A stretch of 64,000 nt of DNA from Diabrotica undecimpunctata (lineage: Eukaryota > Arthropoda > Insecta > Coleoptera > Chrysomelidae), in NCBI RefSeq assembly GCF_040954645.1, contig NC_092804.1, positions 39,399,753-39,463,752 on the forward strand, given 5' to 3'. A model generated the notes under the pieces. That model was not told where the DNA came from, searched no databases, and was given only the letters and a program-made list of their open reading frames with translations. Below are positions 11,901 through 23,760 of this stretch, piece after piece. The position numbers and the translations under genes are program-made. Every line of letters begins with the position of its first letter. Position 1 is the first letter of the stretch.

Positions 11901-12109
11901 GTAAGATAGATCCATTATCATATAATAAATATTCTCTTATGTTCAGCGAACTTAAAAATTATAGCATTCATTTAATAAAGTACTTATTGAAAAAACTACT
12001 CGATTCAAAGAATCTTTGTTAACATTAATGCGCATAGCATGTTCCTATTGTTGGTAAATTTTGGTTTACGATTTAAGAAAGTTACAAAAAAAAAATAGTA
12101 ACAAAAAAT

Positions 12110-12780
12110 GCGATATGAGAAGACTAAAATGTAAGAAAACACAAAAGACAGTCACACGGATTCTTTCAGAGAAGCTTAAGAACATGGAGCAAAGATGTAA
12201 TGCAAAAGAATACTCCAATAAATGATACCTTTAACAAGAGCAAAGAAGAACATATGATAGAAAAGAAAGAGAAGAGGAGAAGTTGAATAAACGAATATAC
12301 TGCAACCCATGGAAGAAAGAATAAAATCATAGAATAACAAAAGAATGTACAACAATATTCAGCGACACAGTTGGTTAAAAATTGGAAAATTGGTTAAAAT
12401 CACAGCGTCAAGAGAAAAAGTTATTGAAACAAAAACACGATACGTTTAATATATAAAAAAAGATAAACAAGCAGCTGTTAAAGGTTAAACAACATCATCA
12501 CAGATGAAAATCAAGAAATTTACATATCGACCAAATGCATCCAAGAACTCTTTAATAATAATAGGTCCGAACATTCTTCATCCTGAATAAATAATAACCA
12601 CTTATCAATCACATCGAATGAAGTTGAAAAAGCAATATAACAAGTAAAAGATGGCGAAGCTCCTGGACCTGACAATGCATATGCTGAACTCGCAGAAAAT
12701 GTTGGTTCAGTAATTTCTTAGAAATAGACCTATAATGTGAAATAATAATCGTCGAAATCCAATCAAGGGTTCAGAAGAAA
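12110..12780 (+). pseudogene. Decayed LINE, N-terminal reverse transcriptase region
   Basis: A purine-rich + strand segment with many stops. The diagnostic part is near 12610-12720, where EVEKAI.QVKDGEAPGPDN matches the (V)KNGKAPGPD motif at the start of non-LTR reverse transcriptases. The palm is absent; the fragment stops about 100 bases before the next exon's acceptor. Confidence 0.65.
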
Positions 12781-12883
12781 AATAGCTTCATGTTAAACTT
12801 ATAGTTATATGTAATGCTTGTGTTAATTTTGGAGAGTAGTGTATATGAAATTCTACATTCTTTAATTTTATTATCATTTTCAG

Positions 12884-13301
12884 ATAAAATGGGCAAATCA
12901 ACTCCTTCATCTTTACGAAACACGCGTGACAAATCACCTTCTTCTCCCAAATGGAAATCGATAGATAACGGTCCACCTTCACCACTTTGGAACTCTAGAA
13001 AATCGCCACCGCCTTCACCTCTTTGGGCCGGTAGGAAAAAGTCGCCTCCTTCACCACTTTGGAGCCAAAATAGAAAGTCACCGCCATCTCCCCTGTGGAA
13101 TACCAGTGGAAAGTCGCCACCGTCTCCACAATGGAAAATCAGTCCACAATCGACTTCCCTAAAGCCTGCCTTAATTTCTGGCAGTAAGTCAGTGTCTCCA
13201 GTGATAGAAAAACCTCCTAGAAATATGAACAGAATGCCTCAGACTAAATCTTTGGAAGATACGACTACCGGAAGAAGATCACTCTTCCTACAGCATTACA
13301 A
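12884..13301 (+). CDS. Host gene, internal exon 3 of 8 (PPSPLW repeats)
   Basis: Starts after TTTTCAG, completing an Asp codon with the G from exon 2, and ends at GTAAGA leaving two bases. It encodes about 139 residues. The first 85 hold seven tandem units of about 12 residues: SPSSPKWK, PPSPLWNS, PPPSPLWAG, PPSPLWSQN, PPSPLWNTSG, PPSPQWK and variants, separated by basic linkers (GKS, RKS, KKS). The tail reads RRSLFLQHYK. The spacing of Trp and SP dipeptides suggests phosphorylatable SP sites in a disordered scaffold (inference). The repeats are conserved in protein but vary in codons, a sign of selection. Confidence 0.88.
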
Positions 13302-13814
13302 GTAAGATTTTTTATTTAAATACTTTACCTGAATGGATGTTTTTAGAAGTAAAACAATATATCACAACGATGTAATGTTACAACGATACAATATAATTTA
13401 TATACGGTACCACAATCTTAGGCCGCGTCAAAAGTTCGTTAAATTATCAGTGGTATTTAAACGGACCTGCAAGGAATGCAGTGCAGGCGGGCGCCCCTGC
13501 TTGGGAGACGAGAAAATGAACTTTGGAGATTTTTCTTCTGCTCGTGTTATGCAAAATACTCAAATAGAAACTAAATTTTTAAAACGTGGTTTAAATTCCA
13601 ATCATAATACGATAATATGTGTTTATTGTTTTTGCATCCCATACACGTAAAATATACAACACATACAATTCCTAACGAACAGCGTAGTAATACAATTTAT
13701 TGGTGAATATATTATGCAAACAACTTTGCACTCATTAAAAATGCTTTGTTTTTAATCTATTTCCTTTAAATTTCTTTGAAATTGTTTGTAGGTTTTGTAT
13801 CCGTAGTTAGTCAA
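13302..13814 (+). other. Intron, nothing recognised
   Basis: Contains a 105-codon open frame (13333-13650) with a Cys-rich patch (RTCKECSAGGRPCLG). I could not tie it to any family and it lacks splice or codon support as an exon. Confidence 0.4.
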
Positions 13815-15235
13815 AGCAGATGCTAGATATCCGAACTTTAACTAGCAAAAATAAGAACAAAAATAACATCAAAACATTTTCTATAGGAAACCACCGAAGA
13901 AAAATTCAATGTAGAATCACTGTGGAACACTGTGTGAAGCACAGAAGACCTGGACTGCAACAAATAGGCGACATCGAAGATATAAACGCGAGCTGGGAGA
14001 AAATTAAAAACAACATTGAAGAAGCAGCAACAGAAGCTCTAGGAAAACGCAAAGTCAAACTGAACAAAAGAAACAACAACAATACACCATGATTCAGAAA
14101 AAAAAATAAAAGAGAAATGTAAAGAGAAACGAGAGTCTTACACAAAGTACAAAACATCAGATACTCCAGAATCCCGAGACACCTATAGAAGAATACGAAA
14201 TGAAAAAAAACAGTTGGTAAGAAGAACAAAAAATGAACACTGAGAACAGTTTACAAAAAGGACAGAAAGCGACTTTTACGGTGCACAAAAACAAATATGG
14301 AGATTCCTAAGAAACCAACGAAAAGAAATGGCAGAATTGAAGGAATACAAAAACATACCAGCAAACGAATGGGAAAGTTACCTGACTGAAATGTTTAAAG
14401 GAAAGAAAAATAAAAATCAACACAATAACGCACCTGAATTAAGACACGAAATAGAAACCAGTTTTCAGGAAGTAGAGATAGCCATAAATTTACTCAACAA
14501 CAGAAAGTCACCAGGACCAGACGGAATAACCAACGAGCTTCTAAAATACGGAGAAACAGCATAATGATACCAATGTTCAAGAAAGGAGATCAAGAAGACC
14601 CCAACAATTATAGAGGTATAAATCTTTTGAACACCGCACTTAAGCTTACCACAAAACTCCTAACCAACAAAATCGATAAACTAACAACTAAATACTCACT
14701 ACGATTTAAAATCGAAATTGATGGGAAAATAATAAACCAGGAGGCAAGGTTTAGTTATCTGGGAATAGATATAACTAGTTACGGAGATGTTGAAGAAGAA
14801 GTACGACAACAAAGCTTAAAATCAAGTAAAGCGGCGGGATCTCTTAATGACACAGTCTGGAAGAACAAACACCTAACACAAAACACAAAAACAAGAGTCT
14901 ATAAAGCAGCAATTAGACCTATATTAACATACACGGCGGAGACCAGACCTGACATCTAAAACGAGACGACTACTAGAAACAACAGAGTTGAATATACTTC
15001 GGCGAATATCAGGGAAAACGGAAACAGGAGTGGAACAAACACATTAGTAGAATAGCAAAGGATAGGATAGTACGAATAGCACGAGATAAGTACCAAATGG
15101 ACGAAGAAGTATTGGAAGTCCAAGAAAAAGATGGTGCGATAATTTAAACCATTTAGGAGGCTAATACTGAAGAAGATACAGTCTTTAAAATCTACATACA
15201 AGAAGGAAGAAGAAGAAGAAGAAGAAGAAGAAGTT
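13815..15235 (+). pseudogene. LINE with internal deletion of the reverse transcriptase core
   Basis: In order: the linker after the endonuclease (DINASWEKIKNNIEEAATEAL), an RT entry block (MAELKEYKNIPANEWESYLT, then LLNNRKSPGPDGITNELLKY), a block with IPMFKKGDQEDPNNYRGINL, then a jump near 14690 straight to the thumb region (ARFSYLGIDITSYGDVEEEV). The whole palm, including the YxDD catalytic box, is missing. The 3' end is a (GAA)n tract at 15208-15232. Frameshifts separate the blocks. The element at 19.3-20.3 kb has the same kind of gap. Confidence 0.82.
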
Positions 15236-16328
15236 AGGAGCGTGAAAGAATGATTTTAAAATAAGTAGTTTACGTAAAATTTATTTTATTAGAAGCTTTG
15301 TCAATTTAGTATACTTAATATGTGTATTAATACAGAGTAGTTGTGCAGTTAAAAGAACATTTCCTAGTGTTACAATCAATTAACATAAAATTATATTTGG
15401 TAAGCACTCTGTATTCGTATCAAATTGCGGTTTCGCATTAGTGCAGAAGCATAATATTGCGGATTTAAAGTTATTATTTTATTTATTTAAATAAAAATGG
15501 ATTTAAAAAAAGTTATCCAGTGCCTAAAATTGAAAAATAAAATCCGATAAAGAAGAGATGGCAAAAAACAATCTGCGCCCTTAGCCAATTTCTTTAAAAA
15601 GCTAAAAATGATGTTTTATCCGATAAGTCCAATAAGATTGTAAATCGAATTTGATTTAGAGAGGACATTCACATCCACACCATTTCTTGCTGATTATTCC
15701 AATAAAATTTTAACAAAAACTTATGTATCGGGGAAACCGGAGGCATCCACATTTAATCACTTTTATGTAATTATTACAGGCCATAAAATATCTCCAGAAT
15801 CAATGGAAAATTTAGAGGATATCAGAAAATCACCAAAAGTTACCGAAAAAGCAAAATACAATTATTTTACTGTAAACCACTAACCTTTATCTTGTTGTTT
15901 GAAACGTTCTGAACGTTTGGCATTCCTTTCCTCAGGTAGCTTAGCTTCCTCCGTAGATATGTTACCTAGTTGTTGCTCGGGAAACCTCAGAGTCTTCTAA
16001 GAATATTGATACAAATTGGTCGCATTGCTCCTGTAGTGATCCTTTCCCAAGTTAACATGCAGAAATATCAAAAATGCTAAACGTTAAGTTTAACAATTTG
16101 TGCAAATTAAAAAAAAATAACAGAAAATATTAGCCTTATTAAGTCAGACAAATACGATCAATCAGAAATTATTAAAAGAGAACTATTTAAAAAAATTTAA
16201 CAAAAATAAAAGTTTGAATTTTCCCCTGATCTAACTAATATTGATTATGCAATAGAATTCTAAACTTTACAGCAAAATATAATTTGGAGGAAGCTAAATT
16301 TGACAGTTGTTATTTAATATCTAATAAA
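15236..16328 (+). other. Intron, nothing recognised
   Basis: AT-rich sequence without a credible reading frame, promoter or clear repeat boundary. Confidence 0.5.
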
Positions 16329-17089
16329 CAGTATGATGCAAAAGTATGGATTAAATACAATATTTAAAAAACAGATGACTTTTAAAAAAAATCTTAAAAT
16401 ACGCCAACTTAAATTTTTAAATGGCTATCAATTGCCATTCAAGTTCATATGTGTTTTACATAACGTCATTGGTGTTGGTGTAATTACGTAATCGACGATT
16501 TTTTAAAAGACAATCCAAGGTCACGGGTTAGCCCATTGAAAGGTCTCTTCCTAATCGCCTTTGCAACGATGCAATTATTTGAATATTTATTTCTACAAGG
16601 TTAACCAAAACTGTTGGTTTATTAGTTCAATTAACTTATAATAAATGTTTAGTAATATACAATAAAATTATAAGGAATATGGAAATTGACGGCCTTCAGT
16701 AATGAGAACAACGGGCAGTAAATTCTTTCCTAACGTAATTTAGTTTAGTAAATGAGAATTTATTGTAATTACATTTTACTTAACCAAGTTCATAATTTTG
16801 GTTAAATATAGAAGTAAATATTCGAATAATAAGTACATTGTTGCAAATGCGATTAGGAAATTTTTCAAATGAAGTATCCGGTGACTTTGTATTTAGGTTT
16901 GTATTTAAAGTATCCGGTTTGTATTTAAAAAGATCGTCGATTACGTCATTACGTCAACATTGATGATTAATTTCCAACACATATAACAATTAATAACCAT
17001 TCAAAAATTAAAATTGACGTGTTTTAAGATTTTTTTTTAAATTTTGTTTCTAAAATAATGAATTTATTCCATACTTTTGCATCATACTG
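16329..17089. mobile_element. 761-bp foldback DNA transposon
   Basis: The two ends are inverted repeats: CAGTATGATGCAAAAGTATGG at the left and its complement at the right (17069-17089). Similarity continues inward for about 300 bases on each arm; GTAATCGACGAT and CCTAATCGC are matching landmarks. It contains no transposase. The CAGT termini suggest a Tc1/mariner-related non-autonomous element, but a clean TA duplication is not visible. Confidence 0.8.
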
Positions 17090-17230
17090 TATAATCTAAT
17101 CTGAAGGTCCCAGTGGCTTGGTGATATAATCACTAATCCCGTCACACCTACATACATTGTAAATTGATAGATTGTTTTACCGTGTCTTTTAATTTTCATT
17201 TTTTTTTTCTAAATGAAATATTTTTCACAG

Positions 17231-17770
17231 AGGCTCATCTTCTTCGTCCTCTTCCTCCATGGGCTTTCGAAGTCTAGACAGCAGCTTTAACCGACCAGGT
17301 AACATAATGCCTCGCCTCTCAGAAAACACAGACTCCTCAATCGATCATTATCAAGACGCAGACGAGGAAGATAACAACAGCTCCTCGATTAATATTAGTA
17401 TGCTACCAATAACAAGAACAACATCTACTCGTGAAAGAGAGAAACTTGCAACTACTAGAGAAAAGGCTGTGTCGTTGCCGAATCGAGAACGCGAGCGGGA
17501 AAAATCAACTGCAAATCAAGTAAGGTCTGACAGGATTTCACCTTCGGGAAGAACAAATCGATTAATCCATCACAGATCTCAATTAAAAAGATCTCCGGCT
17601 GGTTCGGATAAAACAGTGAATAGCTCATCTAGTAGCAGCGATGAGTTTGTTTCCAAATCGCCACCTGGGCCATCAGCGCAACAAGCTGCTAGAAGAGCTG
17701 TTACCGGGAGGACAGCGTATCAACCTCCAAGAAATACTATGCAAGATGATGCTACCGGTAGAGTCAGAAG
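17231..17770 (+). CDS. Host gene, internal exon 4 of 8
   Basis: The acceptor TTTTTCACAG is followed by one base that completes the split Lys codon of exon 3; it ends at GTGAGT leaving two bases. The longest exon, about 180 residues, opens with a GSSSSSSSSMGF serine run. An acidic patch (DADEEDNNSSS), a highly charged REREKLATTREKAV / NREREREKS segment, a second serine run (NSSSSSSDEF) and an Ala/Arg stretch (AQQAARRAVTGR) follow. It looks disordered throughout with many potential phosphosites. Followed by a 10.5-kb intron that has collected at least ten transposon insertions. Confidence 0.85.
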
Positions 17771-17950
17771 GTGAGTTGAAATATTTATAAACTAAATGTA
17801 TAGTAAGAGAAGCACGATTAGATAAATTTTTTAAAACAGGCCTCATATCATACTAACTATGAAAGTAGATTCGAGTTTAGGCAGTGGAATTACATATTTA
17901 CCAAACCTTAAACTTAACATGATTTATAAAAACAATATCTGTCACTTATA

Positions 17951-18545
17951 TAGGGTGATTCATCTGAAATTTCAATTACACGTTTTAGAGAAATTACTAT
18001 TTAAATGGGAATAAGCCACAATTAAAGGTTAAAGTACGTTTATTGACGTTTCAATTTCCACTTCGGAAATCGTTCTCAAAATACAAACATTAGTAAACTA
18101 AACAAATTTTGTTTTTCAAAAATTTCAGAAAAAAAAAGCTTCAGAACGTTTTAGAGAATCTTCAATTATCTGAAAATTAAGAATAAGGTATTTTTTAGAT
18201 ATTCCCAATTAATCTAAAATATTTAGAGTCCTCTATCACTTCCATACCACAACTCTTTATATATTATTACGAATTTCTATAAAACTGCTTTTGAGGATTC
18301 TCTCAATAGAGGTTTATGCTACCTTACACCGAGTGTTTTACGAGATATTAACAATTTTATTATGAAACAGTATCAGGTTTGAAATTCTGTATCTATATAA
18401 ATAATAAAATTATAAATAAACATTTTGTTGGGTACCATTTTGATGAAGCTTCAATATTTTGAATATAAAATAATATTTAATATACAAAGTATTTCAAAAC
18501 GCGTACTTAAAAATTTCTTAACTTTATTAAATGGATCACCCTATA
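17951..18545. mobile_element. MITE with TAGGGTGATYCAT ends
   Basis: The left end TAGGGTGATTCATCT and right end AAATGGATCACCCTA are imperfect inverted repeats with TA/TATA flanks. The interior has no coding capacity. A second repeat is nested at 17993-18146. Confidence 0.7.
17993..18146 (-). repeat. Penelope-like repeat with hammerhead-like stem, nested
   Basis: Flanked by a 12-bp direct repeat CGTTTTAGAGAA (17981-17992 and 18147-18158), so it is a discrete insertion inside the MITE. It shares about 95 bases with 54600-54710 at high identity. On the minus strand 18045-18080 reads TTTCC-GAAGT-GGAAA then TTGAAACGTC, a stem followed by GAAAC-GTC as in hammerhead ribozymes. Confidence 0.65.
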
Positions 18546-18654
18546 TGGTATGACGTTTATTAAACATAACTTTAAGCCTTTTAAATATGGACACTAAAAA
18601 TAATGTCTTGTTTTAAAAGAATGGAAAAAGAAAAGTATTTTTGAAGAGAATAAA

Positions 18655-18960
18655 TGCGCGTGATCTCTTAATTTATCGTAAAATTTAGCTGTCCCTATGA
18701 GTTTTACTTAAAAGCGTATCAGTAGCGGAGAATTTATTTTTTATTTAGCGTATGGTACATTAAGAATACATATTTCAATATTTCAAAAAAAACTTTAAAT
18801 AATGAAGTATTACAAACGAACATCTAATATATCAATATAATCTAAAACATTTTCGGTTTTATTCAGGAATTCCATCTTCTTAGTTTCCCCCTTACTTTCG
18901 ACCAAGTAGTGATCAGAATCCGCATTTGCTCCTCTTCTGGTGCGGACGTTTATTATATTT
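18655..18960 (-). mobile_element. LINE endonuclease fragment
   Basis: The minus strand encodes NVRTRRGANADSDHYLV, the C-terminal SDH box of an APE-type LINE endonuclease. Sequence 18655-18895 is paralogous to the split copy at 928-1795 and provides its empty site. The boundary toward 19130 is unclear; the frame there is not LINE-like. Confidence 0.75.
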
Positions 18961-19289
18961 GCGGATTTCCAGTTGCCTTTGTGTATATCTTTTCGAGCAA
19001 AGTTAAAATTATACAATCGATTAAAACAAAAACCGCTATTAAAAAAAGAAGTATGAAATAAAAAGTATATACTAATTTGAGTATTTTCCATCTATAGGTA
19101 TATAGTCGACTTCCGCTCATCCACTCAGTCGACACATTAATAATGTGAATAAAAACTTATTTTATAAACTAGATAAAATAAATTATTTTTATTATTATAA
19201 GCAAAAATATAATACTCCATTGTTACAAGATAAAGTTACCAGCAAGGAAACATTTTTTCTTATGCGCTCCGAATGATCGAATTGAAAAT

Positions 19290-20330
19290 TTCCTAGAATT
19301 AATGTTGGACACGTGATTTCGGCTACATTTCACCACTTACTTATTACACTCTCTCTGTTGTTCCATTCTCCATCGTTTAGGCTTCTCTTACTCATGGCGT
19401 CGTCTACTTCGTTCGTCCAGGATTTTTGGGGTCGTCCTCTTTTCCTCCTTCCTGTGGGACTCCATTCGGTTATTCTCTTTATCCATCTGCTGTTGCTAGT
19501 TCTTCTTACATGTCCATACCACTTTAGTCTTTTTTGTTCTATATATGTTAGTATGTATGTTTCTATTGATGTTTTTTGCTTTATTTCGTCATTACTTCTC
19601 CTATCCATTCTTGTTACTCTGCAGCATCTTCGCAGGCATTCCATCTCTGTTGCTACTATCTTACTGCTGTTTTTCTTGTTTATGATCCAATTCTCAGCTC
19701 CATATGTCATAATACTTCGCACTAATGTTTTATAAATCTGTGTTTTTGTCTTCATATTTAGGTGTCTATCCCACCATACTGAGTTAAGTTGTCGGATTGC
19801 TGTTCTTGTTTGTCCTAATCTTTGTGTAATTTCTTCCTCTGTTGTTGTCTTTGTCGTGATTATAAACCCTAAGTATTTGAATTTATCCTTTCCTTTGATT
19901 TTTACGTTGTCATCAATCTGTAGATCTTCTATGTCTTCTTCACTTGTAGATAGGTACTCTGTCTTCGCGAGGTTAATATCTAGGCCAGCCTTGGTAGATT
20001 CTTCTTGTAGTTTCTTCATCATGTAGCTGAGGTCGTCTTGGTCTTGTGCAATCACTACTCGATCGTCTGAAAAGCTTAACGTATATAATATATAATTGCG
20101 GTCTTTGTTCTGTTAACAGTTCCTTGTAATAGTTCTTCCATTCTTTGTCCTGTCTATTTCCCAATTTAATTTTTTCTTTTGAGTTTTGTTTCAATCCTCT
20201 CAGTACTTTCCATGACTTCGAAGTTCTTGTACCTCCTATGTATGTTTCAATATTTAAGCAGGTTCTTTCCCATTCTTCATTCTACATACTAACAAATACT
20301 TTGTAGCTTTTGTGATTTTTTTTATTTCGT
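19290..20330 (-). pseudogene. LINE with RT core deleted, FSDD box
   Basis: The main frame (20055-19330, 241 codons) covers the RT thumb to the C-terminus. It contains GLDINLAKTEYLSTS, FKYLGFIITTKTTTEEEI, IYKTLVRSIMTYGAENWII, RLKWYGHVRRTSNSRWIKRI and a basic GRRKRGRPQKSW. Just upstream the catalytic FADD box reads FSDD. Further upstream on the minus strand is an RT-entry block (EWKNYYKELLTEQ) that runs into the FSDD segment, so the fingers and much of the palm are missing. Overlapping + strand frames are shadows. Confidence 0.85.
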
Positions 20331-21339
20331 TGTTAGAAAATGTCTCAAGGTTTTTCTTTTTACTCTTTTAATCTTCTTTTTAACAGAATATACTCCTAGA
20401 ATATTGCAACAGTTTTTTACTATAATTATTTTCTGTTTAATAAAGTACGTAGATTTTAAAATGGGATAATGGTGTTAAAAATAGCCGATTCATCAAAATG
20501 GGCTATTAAAGTAAAATGTTTTCAGACATAATGGTAAACTAGCTTTTAGTTTAGTTTAGTAATATTTGGCACTCATCAATTTTCCCAATCACTATCACGT
20601 TTAGCATTGTTTATTGATTTAATTATTAGTGAAGTTTGAATTAGAACATCAATCTTCATCTCTTAAATTTTATATTTTTGTTTGGAGCATGTCAAATTTG
20701 ATATAGAATAGGTAACATTAAAAGAAAATTAAAAAGTTATTAAAATGGAGTTTAACACAATTAAAAAGTATTCCTTTAATAATCAAAATTTGTGTTGTTA
20801 TAAGTTAAATACATTTTGTGACTTGTTTCGTTGAGCTTTGTTCAGTGCTATAAGGCATTTTATATTTAGGTTGTTTCTTTCTGAGTTACTGTGATTGTAA
20901 ATGTTGGAATTTTTTTCGTGTCAGTCAACTAAATAATTTTTATTGCCAAAAAATTCATTTTAACTTCCAATTCTAGTTCCAGTTGTGTAGTGAATATTTA
21001 TCTAAAGACGTAATGACAACCAGTAATAATTTGCCTGCAATATGAAGTTGGTTTTCAGAGAAAGGAAGTTATCAGCTGCGATAGTTGTCATTGTGGAATT
21101 TAATTAATCGTAATTAAAAATGTAGTGAGTTACTGACTGCAGACTTTAGAGCAGTACCTAGTGATGAAAATCGATATTTTGTAGTAAGTTGGTAAAATAC
21201 CGGTTCAGAAAAAATTTCAAAGTAGGAAGGTCCAATCCAATTACATCGCGTCCGATGGAGACAATTTGTTGCGATAAAAATATGGTGGCGTTTGCCTTCA
21301 AATCTCAAAACGGGTTTACTGATACTCGACTATAAAAAG
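20331..21339 (+). other. Intron, nothing recognised
   Basis: AT-rich. The 64-codon minus frame at 21114-21308 has no recognisable homology. Confidence 0.5.
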
Positions 21340-22985
21340 ATACATTATAAAATGAGTTAAGCTAAAACCAAATTACAATGTAGCCAGCTCAATAAGGTAA
21401 TCTAAAGACCAATACTGACGAAATATTGGAAACATGTCGAAACTACTGTGGCGAGCTATATAAAAAATACGAGGTACCAGCAGAAAATCAATGGCCCTCT
21501 GACTACCCTAGAGAATCTACTGTCTTACTCGCTGAAGTCAAAGATGCAATTAAATCGCTAAAGAGAAATAAATCGCCAGGCATTCATTCAATACCAGGTG
21601 AAATACTACAGCTACTGGGTAACAAAGGATTGCATATCATCCATTGTATCTGTGTCGCTGTTTGCAATTTAGGAAAATGGCCATTTGATTGGTGTACCTC
21701 AATTTATATCCCGCTACATAAAAAAGAACTACTACCAGATGTGTAAACTACCGCACACTATCACTTATAACACATAATAGTAAAATCTTGTTGCATATCA
21801 TCAAAAACAGACTAAAAACCTATCTACATTACCAAATACCTCAGAAACAAGCGGGGTTTGTAAAGGCTAATGGTAGACGGAAACAAATCCTGAACCTAAG
21901 ACAACTCATTGAAAAGTCCAGTGAATTTCAAGTACCTATGATTATATGCTTCGTTGACTACAAAACGGCATTCGATTGTTTAAGCTGGATAAATCTGTGG
22001 TCCATATGATCCATAGAAATGGACACACCAATGCACCTGGTGATACTTATTAAAAATCTGTACCAGTCCAATACAGCAACAGTACGACTAGATCAGAAGT
22101 TCTCAAACTAATTTAAGGAGACTAGACAAGGATGCATGTTGTCACCTGACTTTCAACATTTACGGTAAACATTTTTGGAGAGATTTTTAAAAATCTTTAA
22201 TTTAAGATTTGCTGACGATACTACACTTATAGCAGCAAATAAACAAGGAAGTGTCCTGCAAAAAGTTGAGTATGAAAGCAATAAAGTTGGTCTAAAAATC
22301 AATAAAGCTAAGACAAAAATAATGGTGGTCGACAGATTCTACACTATTCAACTGACAATACGTTACAGGAATACCAGATAGTGGACATTTTTGTCTATCT
22401 CGTGTCAAGTATAACTAACGATGGTAACAGTGAAGTAGAAGTTCGGAGACGTATTGGTATGGCAAAAAATGCGATGACTCGCCTAACTAAAGTTTGGAAA
22501 GACAGATCTGTCCCTTAAAATATTAAGATAAGAGTGGTAAATGCCCTTGTATTCTCAATATTTCTATACGGGGCAGAGGCTTGGACTCTTCGCGGACACG
22601 AGCGCCAAGAGATTTAAGCCTTTACGACAGCTCGTAGGACAAACGCTTCCATTTTTAATCAACTCGAGATTAAAAAAAGGCTGTCCACAATATGTCAAAA
22701 ATGTATTCTGCAATTTTTTGGTCACGTGGTTCGCAGAGGTGACTATAGTTTGGAGAGATTAATTGTTTCTGGAAACGTTCCGGGGAGAAGATCAAGGGGA
22801 TGATCACCAACTAGATGGTCTGACTAAATTAAAAATTCAGCTGGAAACTCATTCTGCGAAGCTCTTAGAGCAGCTGAAGATAGAGACCAATGGAGAAAAA
22901 TTGTCAGAAATGTTGGAAGAACTCACTATCCTCAGTAATGGGGAAACGACAAGAGAGAGAGTCATCTCAAGAAAGCAGACTTAGA
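21340..22985 (+). pseudogene. Near-complete LINE reverse transcriptase, multiply broken
   Basis: Most of an RTE-like RT is present in order. The pieces are ELYKKYEVPAENQWPS, KSLKRNKSPGIHSIPGEIL, WTSIYIPLHKKE-like palm entry, PQKQAGFVKANGRRKQI, FVDYKTAFDCLSW (the F-x-D-Y-x-K-A-F-D box), ETRQGCMLSP, LRFADDTTLIAANKQG (intact FADD box), the thumb, FLYGAEAWTL and a C-terminal EALRAAEDRDQWRKIVRN. At least six stops or frameshifts separate the pieces, so it is dead. The endonuclease is absent. Confidence 0.88.
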
Positions 22986-23014
22986 ACTTGGATAAACATC
23001 AGAACATGATAATA

Positions 23015-23270
23015 GTCATCATCATCATCCGGCCTTCTGCTTCCAAAGTTGAACATAGGCCTCCCCCAATATCTTCCAGTTCTGTAAGTCTTGAGCTTTC
23101 TGCAGCCACTTCCCATCGATTTTTGACGTCATCTGTCCATGGTGTAATTGTCTTCTTCTGCTTCTGCTATTTGCTCGTGGTCTCCACACTGTAATTTTTC
23201 TGGTTCACTACATGGACCGCCCATTTCCACTTCAGTCATATGTTATGCGCTCTATAACATATGTGACGTC
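23015..23270 (-). mobile_element. LINE 3' end with (ATG)n tail
   Basis: Begins on the + strand with CATCATCATCATCCGGCC and on the minus strand encodes a RT C-terminus (TPWTDDVKNRWEVAAESS, then LEDIGGGLCSTLEAEG). It has the same simple-repeat tail as the fragments at 1.0 and 60.5 kb. Its 5' end is near the hairpin CATATGTTAT/ATAACATATG at 23238-23264. Confidence 0.75.
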
Positions 23271-23275
23271 TGTCC

Positions 23276-23760
23276 TTCTTCGAGAGAGAGTCGAAATATT
23301 CACTTACCTCGGAACTACCCTTAACTCATAATTGGACTACGCTCAAGATATTAGATGCAGAATCAAAATGGCATGGTCCACATTTATCAAGTTGAGATCC
23401 TTGCTGTGCTGCAGTTTGGAAACCAAGATGCGGATAGTAAGGTACTACATTCTTTCAGTGTTACTATATGGAGTTTAAGCCTGGACACTGGCGCAAGCTA
23501 CTGAAAAGCAGATTGAAGCATTCGAGATGTGGATCTACAGGAGGATACTAAAAATATCGTATGTGGACCATGTCACCAACATTAAGGTCATACAGCGCAT
23601 GACAAAAAAAGAAGTGCTTAATTTAGTGAAACAACGTAAGTTTGAGTACCTGACACGTGATGCGAAACGAAGAAAAAAATCGAATTCTTCAACTCGTTAT
23701 GCAGTGTAAAGTATTTGGCAGGAGATGACCGGGACGCCGTCGTATCTCATGGTAGATGAT
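23276..23760 (+). pseudogene. LINE reverse transcriptase C-terminal fragment
   Basis: Encodes VEIFTYLGTTLNS, RIKMAWSTFIKLRSLLC, a LLYGV.AWTL block and AFEMWIYRRILKISYVDHVT, the post-palm region of the same broad LINE group as the 10.6 and 57 kb copies. Stops interrupt it and the basic tail (RDAKRRKKS) is truncated. Confidence 0.8.

Noticed and set aside
13333..13650. Cys-containing ORF after exon 3
   Set aside because: Considered as an alternative exon, but splice phases already join exon 3 to exon 4 and no acceptor supports it.
19313..19735. 140-codon + strand ORF rich in Leu/Ser
   Set aside because: Antisense shadow of the LINE reverse transcriptase on the minus strand.
23238..23264. Short hairpin CATATGTTAT/ATAACATATG
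   Set aside because: Ten-base arms in AT-rich DNA at a LINE boundary; too short to claim more.
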